The notes below the pieces were generated by a model. It was not told the origin of the DNA, did not search any database, and saw nothing but the letters and a program-made list of their open reading frames with translations. A stretch of DNA of 64,000 nt, taken from positions 124,001 to 188,000 of the forward strand of contig NZ_FTNY01000004.1 in the NCBI RefSeq assembly GCF_900156575.1, read 5' to 3'. Shown here piece by piece: positions 27,519 through 34,915 of this stretch (the stretch's first letter is position 1; each line of letters starts with the position of its first letter). Origin of the DNA: Chryseobacterium shigense. GTDB lineage: Bacteria; Bacteroidota; Bacteroidia; Flavobacteriales; Weeksellaceae. A program made the translations under genes and the position numbers.

Positions 27519-29177
27519 ATGGAAGAACAAAATTCAAATATATGGTGGCTCAATGAAGAGTCTGAGCAGATGCTAAACAGAGGATATCTGTTAAAAGGGG
27601 AAACGGTAGACGGAGCCATCGACAGAATCACCACTGCCGCCGCAAAGAAATTATATAAGCCGGAGCTGCAAGCCGCTTTCAAGGAAATGATCGTGAAAGG
27701 ATGGATCAGCTTCTCTTCTCCGGTTTGGGCGAATATGGGAACACAGAGAGGTCTTCCTATCTCATGTTTCAACGTTCACATTCCGGACAGCATTGAGGGC
27801 ATTACTCATAAAATGGGTGAGGTGATCATGCAGACAAAGATCGGAGGTGGAACTTCAGGATATTTCGGAGAACTTAGAAACAGAGGGACTGCCGTTACAG
27901 ACAACGGAAAATCTTCAGGAGCGGTTTCGTTCATGAAATTATTCGACACTGCTATGGATGTGGTTTCTCAGGGAGGGGTAAGAAGAGGGGCTTTTGCCGC
28001 TTATCTGGATGTAGACCATGGTGACATTGAAGAATTCTTATCCATCAAAGACATCGGAAGTCCTATTCAGAACTTATTTACAGGGATCTGCGTTCCTGAT
28101 TACTGGATGCAGGATATGATTGACGGTGATATGGACAAACGTAAAGTATGGGCAAGAGTTCTTGAAAGCCGCCAGCAGAAAGGTCTTCCTTATATCTTCT
28201 TTACCGATAACGTCAACAGAAATAAACCACAGGTTTACAAGGACTTAGGGATGACTGTAAACGCAAGTAACCTTTGCTCTGAAATCATGCTTCCTTCTAC
28301 CAGAGAAGAATCTTTCATCTGTTGTCTGTCTTCAATGAATTTAGAACTGTATGACGAATGGAAAGATACGGATGCTGTAAAATTAGCGGTTTACTTCCTG
28401 GATGCTGTTTTAACTGAATTTATCGAAAAAACAGAAGGCAACTATTACCTTCAGGGAGCAAGAAACTTCGCATTGCGTCACAGAGCACTTGGATTAGGGG
28501 TTTTAGGCTACCACTCTTATTTACAGAAAAATATGATTCCGTTTGAAAGTTTTGAGGCCACTCAGTTCAATGCAAGAGCTTTCAGACATATCAAAGAACA
28601 GGCAGAAACTGCTTCAAGAGAATTAGCCAATATTTATGGTGAGCCGGAATTATTGAAAGGTTATGGATTGAGAAATACCACTACGATGGCTATCGCCCCT
28701 ACAACTTCAAGTTCTGCAATCTTAGGGCAAACCTCTCCAGGAATTGAGCCGTTTGCTTCGAACTACTATAAAGCTGGTCTTGCTAAAGGAAACTTTATGC
28801 GTAAGAACAAGTATTTGGCTAAGCTATTGGAAGAAAAAGGTCTTGATAATGAGGAAACCTGGAGAACGATCATGTTGAACCACGGTTCTGTACAACATTT
28901 AAAAGAGCTTACTGACGAAGAAAAGGCGGTGTTCAAAACATTCAAGGAGATTTCTCCGATGGAAATTATCTCTCAGGCTGCTCAAAGACAGCAATATATT
29001 GACCAGGCTCAGTCTCTGAACCTACAAATCCCTTCTACGATGCCTGTAAAAGATGTCAACTACCTTTATATTGAAGCTTGGAAAAAAGGTGTTAAAACAT
29101 TGTACTATCAAAGAAGTTCTTCTGTCTCTAAAGAAATGATGGTTAATTTTGTTAGCTGTTCTGCTTGTGAAGCATAA
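27519..29177 (+). CDS. nrdA: Class I ribonucleotide reductase, large (catalytic) subunit, without ATP-cone
   Basis: The 552-residue protein carries the catalytic set N251, C253 and E255 in NASNLCSEI, the redox cysteine C83 (GLPISCFNV) with partner C268/C269, and a tyrosine pair in TLYYQRSSS for radical transfer. A C-terminal CSAC pair exchanges electrons with thioredoxin. It reduces ribonucleoside diphosphates to deoxy forms with NrdB. The N-terminus begins straight at the ten-helix/alpha-beta barrel region, so the usual ATP-cone for overall activity control is missing. NrdB lacks one too. A hairpin terminator follows the stop. Confidence 0.96.
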   Translation: MEEQNSNIWWLNEESEQMLNRGYLLKGETVDGAIDRITTAAAKKLYKPELQAAFKEMIVKGWISFSSPVWANMGTQRGLPISCFNVHIPDSIEGITHKMGEVIMQTKIGGGTSGYFGELRNRGTAVTDNGKSSGAVSFMKLFDTAMDVVSQGGVRRGAFAAYLDVDHGDIEEFLSIKDIGSPIQNLFTGICVPDYWMQDMIDGDMDKRKVWARVLESRQQKGLPYIFFTDNVNRNKPQVYKDLGMTVNASNLCSEIMLPSTREESFICCLSSMNLELYDEWKDTDAVKLAVYFLDAVLTEFIEKTEGNYYLQGARNFALRHRALGLGVLGYHSYLQKNMIPFESFEATQFNARAFRHIKEQAETASRELANIYGEPELLKGYGLRNTTTMAIAPTTSSSAILGQTSPGIEPFASNYYKAGLAKGNFMRKNKYLAKLLEEKGLDNEETWRTIMLNHGSVQHLKELTDEEKAVFKTFKEISPMEIISQAAQRQQYIDQAQSLNLQIPSTMPVKDVNYLYIEAWKKGVKTLYYQRSSSVSKEMMVNFVSCSACEA

Positions 29178-29210
29178 AAATCATCAATAATAAACATCAA
29201 TATATCAGTA

Positions 29211-29237
29211 AAGCACGCCGAAAAGCGTGCTTTTTTA
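29211..29237 (+). terminator. Terminator of the nrd cluster
   Basis: AAGCACGC pairs with GCGTGCTT around a CGAAAA loop and is followed by a T run. It lies 34 bases after the nrdA stop. Confidence 0.85.
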
Positions 29238-29293
29238 TTATATTTTCAATTTTAATAAAATATTAATATCAGAAATGGAAAAAAAAATATCTC

Positions 29294-29406
29294 GTTAACC
29301 ATTCATTAATACTAAAAATATTCTCAACCTATTCCCAAAACAGTGAAAATAATCAATAAACTATTGATTACCAGTTGATATTATAATTTCAAATTTGATA
29401 TATTTG
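29294..29406 (+). promoter_or_regulatory. Promoter with upstream boxes, first collar-protein gene
   Basis: A -7 element TATATTTG (29399-29406) has TTG at 29375-29377, 21 bases upstream, a good Bacteroidota promoter, 27 bases before the ATG. Two upstream boxes, GTTAACCATTCATTA (29294) and TCCCAAAACAGTGAA (29333), recur at identical distances at 32093-32205. Confidence 0.65.
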
Positions 29407-29433
29407 TAAAAAAATTATTTCAAACTAAACCTT

Positions 29434-30262
29434 ATGATAAAGACTCTAGGCGGAAGCACTCTGCTTACCTTGCTGTTGTGCCTGCCCACTTTAAACACAA
29501 ATGCTCAGATCAAAATTTCCAATTCATCGGGAATTATCAATTCAGAGAGCTTGCTGCATCTTGAAAGTTCAACCAACGACAGAGGATTTTTGCTTACCAG
29601 AATTGCCCTACAAGCAACCAATACTGCAGCTCCCCTTACTTCCCATATTGCAGGAATGATTGTCTTCAATACGGCAACAGCTGGAACCGTTCCCAATGAC
29701 GTAAACTCCAGGGTTATATTACAATAATGGAACACAATGGATTAAGCTGACGACCAAATCACCACAGATAGGAGACGTTAAAAACGGTTTTCAAAGCGCA
29801 GATCACAATGGATGGTACCTGCTGAATGGAAGAACCGTAAGTACATTGGCTACCAATCCAAGAGCAAGAGCTACAGCAATGGGCTTTACGACCACCCTTC
29901 CTGATGCTTCGGACCGGTATTTAAAAAATACAAGCGGAACCGATAACATAGGAACTGCAGCGGGAGTCAATTCTTTTACGATTACGCAGGCCAATCTGCC
30001 TAACATTAGTTTTGCAGGATCTACGAATACCACCGGAAGTCATACCCACACCTACACCGATAACCCGCTTAATACGGCAGCCAACGGTGTGGCAAGCGGA
30101 ACGAATAATCCAATCTCCAACACAGCCAGTATTGACGACAATACAAACAGCAGTGGTGATCACACCCATACCCTGAGTTTTTCTCTGGGTGGCAGTAGCC
30201 AGCCTGTAAATCTGGTCCCCAATAATATTATTACTAACGTATTTATTTATCTAGGAAGCTGA
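29434..30262 (+). pseudogene. Tail-collar-like secreted protein, broken by a one-base frameshift
   Basis: The N-terminal part (29434-29727) has a signal peptide and a head like its neighbours, then runs off frame at GTAAACTCC. Removing one A near 29704 restores VTPGLYYNNGTQW and joins it to the frame ending at 30262. The restored protein of about 275 residues contains DHNGWYLLNGR, LPDASDRYLK, SFTITQANLPN and a His-rich SGDHTHTLSF. That matches the two intact paralogues downstream, which resemble phage tail-collar/fibre-tip domains. It may be a true mutation or a sequencing error. Its role, if expressed, would be at the cell surface. Confidence 0.8.
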
Positions 30263-30264
30263 TT

Positions 30265-31068
30265 ATGATGAAAAATATTTTAAACACACTAGCCGGACTA
30301 CTTTTTTTTTCAGGTTTAAACGCACAAGTGGGCATTGGAACTTCAAATCCTTCTCCTTCGGCAGTCTTAGAACTGAACAGTACAAATAAAGGCTTTCTGA
30401 TGAATACCGTTTCATTGATTTCCATATCATCTGCAAGTCCTCTTGGCAGCCATACTGAAGGGATTTGGGTTTACAATACCGCTACCGCCGGAACAGCTCC
30501 CGACAATGTCATTCCCGGATTGTATTACAACGATGGGACAAAGTGGGTATTAATGTCTATTAGCAATGATATGCCAAAAATCGGAGATATTAAATCCAGC
30601 ATGACCAATGCAGACCATAACGGATGGTATCTGCTCAATGGAAGAAACACCTCCACTCTTTCCGCAAATGCCAGGACCAGTGCAATATCACTGGGCTATC
30701 CATCAGCTATTCCTAATATGGCCGACAGGATCATTAAAGGTAAAAATACTTCTGAAGCTATGGCAGCGACAGGTGGAACAAACTCTTACAGCCTTTTACA
30801 GGCCAATCTTCCGAATCTGACTTTTACAGGAACAACCAGTACAGACGGTACCCATAGCCACACCTATACCAACCGAGGTGTAAATTACTGGAATTATAAT
30901 GCAGGAAGTTTAGCCACCACCAGAACGGTTAATACGGAAACAAGGACTACCGGTTCATCGGGAGATCACAGTCATACTTTTTCGGTACCCAGTGGAGGAA
31001 CAAATGCTCCCTTTTCACAGTATCCCAAACATATGGTTGTCCAATATTTCATCTATTTAGGAAAATAA
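30265..31068 (+). CDS. Secreted tail-collar-like protein, second of three tandem paralogues
   Basis: The 267-residue protein has a signal peptide ending FFSGLNAQ, then the common Flavobacteriia head QVGIGTSNPSPSAVLELNST...PGLYYNDGTKWV. The C-terminal region is collar-like, with DHNGWYLLNGRNTSTL, IPNMADRIIKG, SLLQANLPN, GTHSHTYT and GDHSHTFSVPSGG. In phage fibres the HxH sites of such regions bind metal along the trimer axis; metal binding here is inferred. It starts two bases after the previous stop. No phage structural genes are nearby, so a surface adhesin-like role is more likely than a tail fibre. Confidence 0.75.
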   Translation: MMKNILNTLAGLLFFSGLNAQVGIGTSNPSPSAVLELNSTNKGFLMNTVSLISISSASPLGSHTEGIWVYNTATAGTAPDNVIPGLYYNDGTKWVLMSISNDMPKIGDIKSSMTNADHNGWYLLNGRNTSTLSANARTSAISLGYPSAIPNMADRIIKGKNTSEAMAATGGTNSYSLLQANLPNLTFTGTTSTDGTHSHTYTNRGVNYWNYNAGSLATTRTVNTETRTTGSSGDHSHTFSVPSGGTNAPFSQYPKHMVVQYFIYLGK

Positions 31069-31078
31069 AAATTCGGAA

Positions 31079-31897
31079 ATGAAAAAAATTAATTATACCC
31101 TACTCTTTCTGGCCGCTTTCAATCCTTTAAGTGCACAAGTACTTATCACAGCAGGAAATGCATTATCTCCTACTGCAAATAGTCAGGCAGTTCTGGAATT
31201 GTATGCTCAAAATAAAGACAAAGGATTACTGATGCCTAAGGTATCCCTTGCGGCTACAAACGCCCCAAATCCATTCCCCAGTCACATGGCCGGAATGACT
31301 GTTTACAATACCAATACAACGGCAGCCGCACTGACAGGGGTAACTCCCGGGTTTTATTATAATGACGGAACTTCGTGGAACAGACTTGAAGTACAGCTTC
31401 CAACCGTGGGAGACATAAAATACAGCAGCACCCCCGGCGATCAGGATGGGTGGTATCTTTTGGACGGAAGAGCTATTTCTGGTCTGCCTTCAACTGTACA
31501 GAGCAGAGCTGTTTCTCTGGGATTCGCTACAGTACTACCCAATAGTGCCGACCGATACCTGAAGTCTAAATCTGCGTCGGAAACATTGGGAGCAATAAGT
31601 GGAAACACTTCGGTAGCCCTAACTCAGGCCAATCTTCCGAATATCACCTACAATGCCACCACTACCACAAACGGAGCCCATACTCATGCTTATAACGACC
31701 GTGCTAGCGGCACCACGAACAGTATAGAAGCGGGAAGCACCAAAACGGTAGTTGATAACGACTCCACCACTTCTACCACTTCAAACGCTGGAGCTCATAA
31801 TCATACTTTCTCCGTTGCTACGGGAGGTACAAATACTGCTCTGAACCTTCAGCCAAAATATCTTTCCGCCTATATGTTTGTTTATCTTGGTCAGTAA
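31079..31897 (+). CDS. Secreted tail-collar-like protein, third of three tandem paralogues
   Basis: A 272-residue paralogue of the two preceding genes, with signal peptide ending NPLSAQ, a variant head (SQAVLELYAQNKDKGLLMPKVSL...PGFYYNDGTSWN), and a collar-like region (DQDGWYLLDGRAI, LPNSADRYLK, ALTQANLPN, GAHTHAYN, GAHNHTFSVATGG). It ends with VYLGQ, matching YLGK/YLGS in the others, so all three are complete at the C-terminus. It starts ten bases after the previous stop and is followed by a strong terminator, so the three genes form one operon. Function unknown; probably surface-exposed trimers. Confidence 0.75.
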   Translation: MKKINYTLLFLAAFNPLSAQVLITAGNALSPTANSQAVLELYAQNKDKGLLMPKVSLAATNAPNPFPSHMAGMTVYNTNTTAAALTGVTPGFYYNDGTSWNRLEVQLPTVGDIKYSSTPGDQDGWYLLDGRAISGLPSTVQSRAVSLGFATVLPNSADRYLKSKSASETLGAISGNTSVALTQANLPNITYNATTTTNGAHTHAYNDRASGTTNSIEAGSTKTVVDNDSTTSTTSNAGAHNHTFSVATGGTNTALNLQPKYLSAYMFVYLGQ

Positions 31898-31941
31898 TCT
31901 GACCTGAGATATTGTAAGCATTTTAAGCCTATAAACTCATA

Positions 31942-31971
31942 CAGAAACTATGGAAATTTCCATAGTTTCTG
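31942..31971 (+). terminator. Terminator after the collar-protein operon
   Basis: CAGAAACTATGG pairs with CCATAGTTTCTG around AAATTT, followed by TTTATT. The core CCATAG recurs in the terminators at 34756 and 40696. Confidence 0.75.
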
Positions 31972-31975
31972 TTTA

Positions 31976-32583
31976 TTAAAACACAAATTTTCAATAAAAA
32001 AATAGCCTTACCGCACTAAAATGAGGGCTCAAAAACCAGAAATTTAAATTTTAACAAAAATTTAACACTTAGGTTTTAAAAAATTATTTTCCGTTAATCG
32101 TTCATTACTATTGAACCTATCAGCCATTCACTCCCCAAACAGTGAATCAAGTCGCTCTCCTACAGGCTTTTGACGATTACTATTGAGGAATTTTATATAC
32201 ATTTGTTTAAAATTTACTATTTAAATCAGTTTTTAATGAAAATATTAATTAACACTCAGAATATCTGTGACATTAAATTAATACATTAGAAATAAAGTTT
32301 AAATTTTTATTTAAGAGAAAAAAACATTTGTCATTTTTAATAAAGCATATCTAAGAAAAAAGAATAGGCAGAAAAACACAATGATCAATTAAGAAACACA
32401 AAAAGAGCAAAGTAAAAACCACTACATGATGAATTTAAACACAATACCGTATTCAGAAATTAAAATTTAATTCAATAAAAATAATTTCTAATACAAAATA
32501 CATAAAACACATTTATTAAACAATCATTTTTCTATTAGCAAAACTTTTGTTAATACTACAAACACAAAAAAAATTATTTCGAA
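31976..32583. other. AT-rich 608-base intergenic region with a promoter and a very long leader
   Basis: No gene longer than a 17-codon frame was found. The left half has the promoter and boxes at 32093-32205. The right half (32206-32583) is extremely AT-rich, and if the promoter serves the gene at 32584 it would be an untranslated leader of about 370 bases. No recognised riboswitch was seen. Confidence 0.45.
32093..32205 (+). promoter_or_regulatory. Promoter with upstream boxes, lectin/head-protein operon
   Basis: The -7 TACATTTG (32198-32205) is preceded by GTTAATCGTTCATTA (32093) and TCCCCAAACAGTGAA (32132). The 105-base and 66-base distances from the box starts to the -7 are exactly those at 29294-29406, which points to one shared regulator. 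Confidence 0.6.
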
Positions 32584-33156
32584 ATGAACAAAATTATTAT
32601 CTTAATTTTGGTAATGGCTTTCTGTACCATTACTGCACAGGTGGGAATAAATACCTCTTCACCTGATCAGAGCTCTGTACTGGACGTTACAAGTACTACT
32701 AAAGGAGTCTTACTGCCAAGAATCAGCAATCTTTCATCGATTACCAATCCTGCAACAGGACTTGTTATTTTTGATACCAATAAAAAATGTATCAGCCAAA
32801 ACGTAGGAACTCCCGCCACTCCGGACTGGGTATGCCTTTCTCCGTATGTCGCTAAATTCTTCTACATGCCAAGTGTAGTCTTTGATACGACCACGACAGC
32901 TACAGGACAGACAAAAGATCTGTATACTTTGTATAAAAATCAGTTTTCGAATGTCCCGGCAAATGCCAGAAGTACATCTGCACCGGCTTCGATTCCGTTT
33001 TTCCCCAATGCAACAGATCTTTATTATTACGTAACCGGCTATGATGCCTCTGTTTTCAAAATAAACAGCATCAGTACCACGGGGGTATTAAACTATGATG
33101 TTTTATCGAATGCTACTTCAGCATCTTTCATCAACATCGTATTTGTCGTAAAATAA
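32584..33156 (+). CDS. Secreted protein with the shared collar-type N-terminal head, unknown function
   Basis: The 190-residue protein has a signal peptide ending CTITAQ, then VGINTSSPDQSSVLDVTSTTKGVLLPRIS...TGLVIFDTNKK, the same head module as the collar proteins. The remaining 110 residues (LSPYVAKFFYMPSVVFDTTTTATGQ...) have no recognised domain and no collar or HxH motifs. It is six bases before the lectin-like gene and probably cotranscribed. The head module appears widely in secreted Flavobacteriia proteins; its role is unknown. Extracellular or surface location is inferred. Confidence 0.7.
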   Translation: MNKIIILILVMAFCTITAQVGINTSSPDQSSVLDVTSTTKGVLLPRISNLSSITNPATGLVIFDTNKKCISQNVGTPATPDWVCLSPYVAKFFYMPSVVFDTTTTATGQTKDLYTLYKNQFSNVPANARSTSAPASIPFFPNATDLYYYVTGYDASVFKINSISTTGVLNYDVLSNATSASFINIVFVVK

Positions 33157-33162
33157 GCAGCC

Positions 33163-34731
33163 ATGAAAAAGAATTTTAAAGGGCTGTCTTTGATGAGCCT
33201 GGTTTTCGCACTGCTTACTAATTTCATGTATGCACAGACAGACAGTACTGAAGTGGCAAGTATTTACGGGTTTTATGCCTACTCAAGTTCGCTGATGAAT
33301 GCGTCTTCAGCACCAGAGCTTACGATACAGGGAAGTGCATCACATACACCTACCGGGGTGCAGCTTACTCCCGCAAGTTCAGGGCAATTTGGAGGATTGT
33401 TTATCAACGGAAGAACTTTCACATCAGTCAACGGGCTTCATGTCGAATTTGAATATGATATGAAAAATGGAGCTACATTAGCCGGAGTATATGGAGACGG
33501 ATTATCTTTCTTTCTTTATGACGGATCGGTAACAAACCCTACCATAGGATCACCCGGTGCGGGAATCGGATATGCCTACAACAGAACAAGGGATACCTAT
33601 GCCAGCCAAAGAAAAGCTGGCCTGTCAGGCGCATACCTGGGTATTGCTCTGGATGAATTTGGGAATTTCAAATCCAAGCGTTTTCAGGGCGATGCGAGAG
33701 TCAACGGTATTGCAGGAGTAACGTGGAGCCAGGCGACAAGCCATGTCACACTAAGAGGGGCAAGAGGGGCTGCGCTTAACTCCAATGGTTTAGGATTGGG
33801 GTTTACGGGATATCCCGTTTTAGCGACCCGATCTACTTTAGGGAATTCGGGAACGGTAGGGCAAATTCTTCAGACAGACAGAAGCTATCTGGCAACCACC
33901 AACACCCTTTCCTCAGTATTTGATCTCAGGAATAATGCCGGAGAATTCAGAAAGGTATATCTTGATCTGATTCCCCATTTTACAAGTCCCACGGTAACGG
34001 ACGGATTTGATATCAAAGTGGATATTCAGACGACACAGGGCGGTACACCGATTAATATTATCAATTACTATCATTATAAGACCTCAGTGCCTTATTCAGA
34101 AAATGCCAACCCACAGACTACTGACTTTGATGCCTCTGATGTTGAAGGTCCTGCTACCTCCCAAACACTGAATGCTACGGTTCCATCTGTTTTAAAACTG
34201 GGCTTTGCAGCAGGAACAGGAGCTGCCTATCAGCAACATATCATCAGAAATGTGACACTAACCCTTCCTTATGCTGCAGTTACCAGGGATGATGTGACTT
34301 CTACCTGTAAATTCCAGCCGGTTAGCATTCCTGTTTTTACTAATGATACAGCGTACAAAGGGGCAATCAGTATTACCACTCCCCCTACCGCAAGCAGTGC
34401 CAATATTGATTATTCAACTTTCAGTTTTACAAAGACCAGTGACACAGACCTTACACTCTATCGTAAAAAAGTGACTCCACAAGGGACATGGTCCTACAAT
34501 AAATCGACAGGCATTGTAACGTTTAATCCTTCAAGTGGATTCACAGGAATAGCAACCATGACATATACGGTAAAGGGAAGAACGGTAAAGGACTCCAACG
34601 GAAAAATCATTGAACCGTATGGCGACACCGCTTACCGATCCGTTCCTGCCACAATCACGGTGAATTTAAAAACTTCAGGCTGTATCTATTCAGTTATTTC
34701 CAACAGAATGGTAACGCAAGGGGTAAAGTAA
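33163..34731 (+). CDS. Secreted L-type-lectin-like protein with CshA-type repeat
   Basis: The 522-residue protein has a signal peptide ending TNFMYAQ. A beta-sandwich region at about residues 40-300 contains LHVEFEYDMKNG, GDGLSFFLYDGS and YLGIALDEFGNF, a pattern of legume/L-type lectin folds. A C-terminal CshA-type fibril repeat follows (GTWSYNKSTGIVTFNPSSGFTGIATMTYTVKG). Such proteins bind sugars or mediate adhesion at the surface. A typical T9SS type A or B sorting domain is not evident at the end (NRMVTQGVK). It follows the head protein by six bases and ends at a terminator. Confidence 0.7.
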   Translation: MKKNFKGLSLMSLVFALLTNFMYAQTDSTEVASIYGFYAYSSSLMNASSAPELTIQGSASHTPTGVQLTPASSGQFGGLFINGRTFTSVNGLHVEFEYDMKNGATLAGVYGDGLSFFLYDGSVTNPTIGSPGAGIGYAYNRTRDTYASQRKAGLSGAYLGIALDEFGNFKSKRFQGDARVNGIAGVTWSQATSHVTLRGARGAALNSNGLGLGFTGYPVLATRSTLGNSGTVGQILQTDRSYLATTNTLSSVFDLRNNAGEFRKVYLDLIPHFTSPTVTDGFDIKVDIQTTQGGTPINIINYYHYKTSVPYSENANPQTTDFDASDVEGPATSQTLNATVPSVLKLGFAAGTGAAYQQHIIRNVTLTLPYAAVTRDDVTSTCKFQPVSIPVFTNDTAYKGAISITTPPTASSANIDYSTFSFTKTSDTDLTLYRKKVTPQGTWSYNKSTGIVTFNPSSGFTGIATMTYTVKGRTVKDSNGKIIEPYGDTAYRSVPATITVNLKTSGCIYSVISNRMVTQGVK

Positions 34732-34755
34732 AATAACGAAACCAATTCAATTATA

Positions 34756-34783
34756 AAAAACCATAGAGCTTTCTATGGTTTTT
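34756..34783 (+). terminator. Terminator after the lectin-like gene
   Basis: AAAAACCATAGA pairs with TCTATGGTTTTT around GCTT and is followed by GTTTTTATTG. It shares its stem core with the terminator at 40696. Confidence 0.8.
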
Positions 34784-34852
34784 GTTTTTATTGTATAAAA
34801 GAAAAAATGAGCTCAATGGCATATTTAATTTAAATGAACCTCATCCTAAAAA

Positions 34853-34878
34853 CAGCCCGGACAAAAAATCCGGGCTGC
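34853..34878 (-). terminator. Terminator of the TonB-dependent receptor gene
   Basis: CAGCCCGGA pairs with TCCGGGCTG around a seven-base loop, with a T run on the minus strand. It is 38 bases past the receptor stop codon. Confidence 0.8.
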
Positions 34879-34915
34879 TGAAAAAATTATAAGTAATAAA
34901 ATGAAAGACTAATGA

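Noticed and set aside
29846..30262. A separate 138-residue gene
   Set aside because: It has no signal peptide or start-site context and joins the preceding frame once a single base is removed, so it is the C-terminal part of one frameshifted gene.
29434..31897. Prophage or tailocin tail-fibre genes
   Set aside because: The collar-like proteins have Sec signal peptides, and there is no terminase, capsid, baseplate, sheath or integrase gene anywhere nearby.
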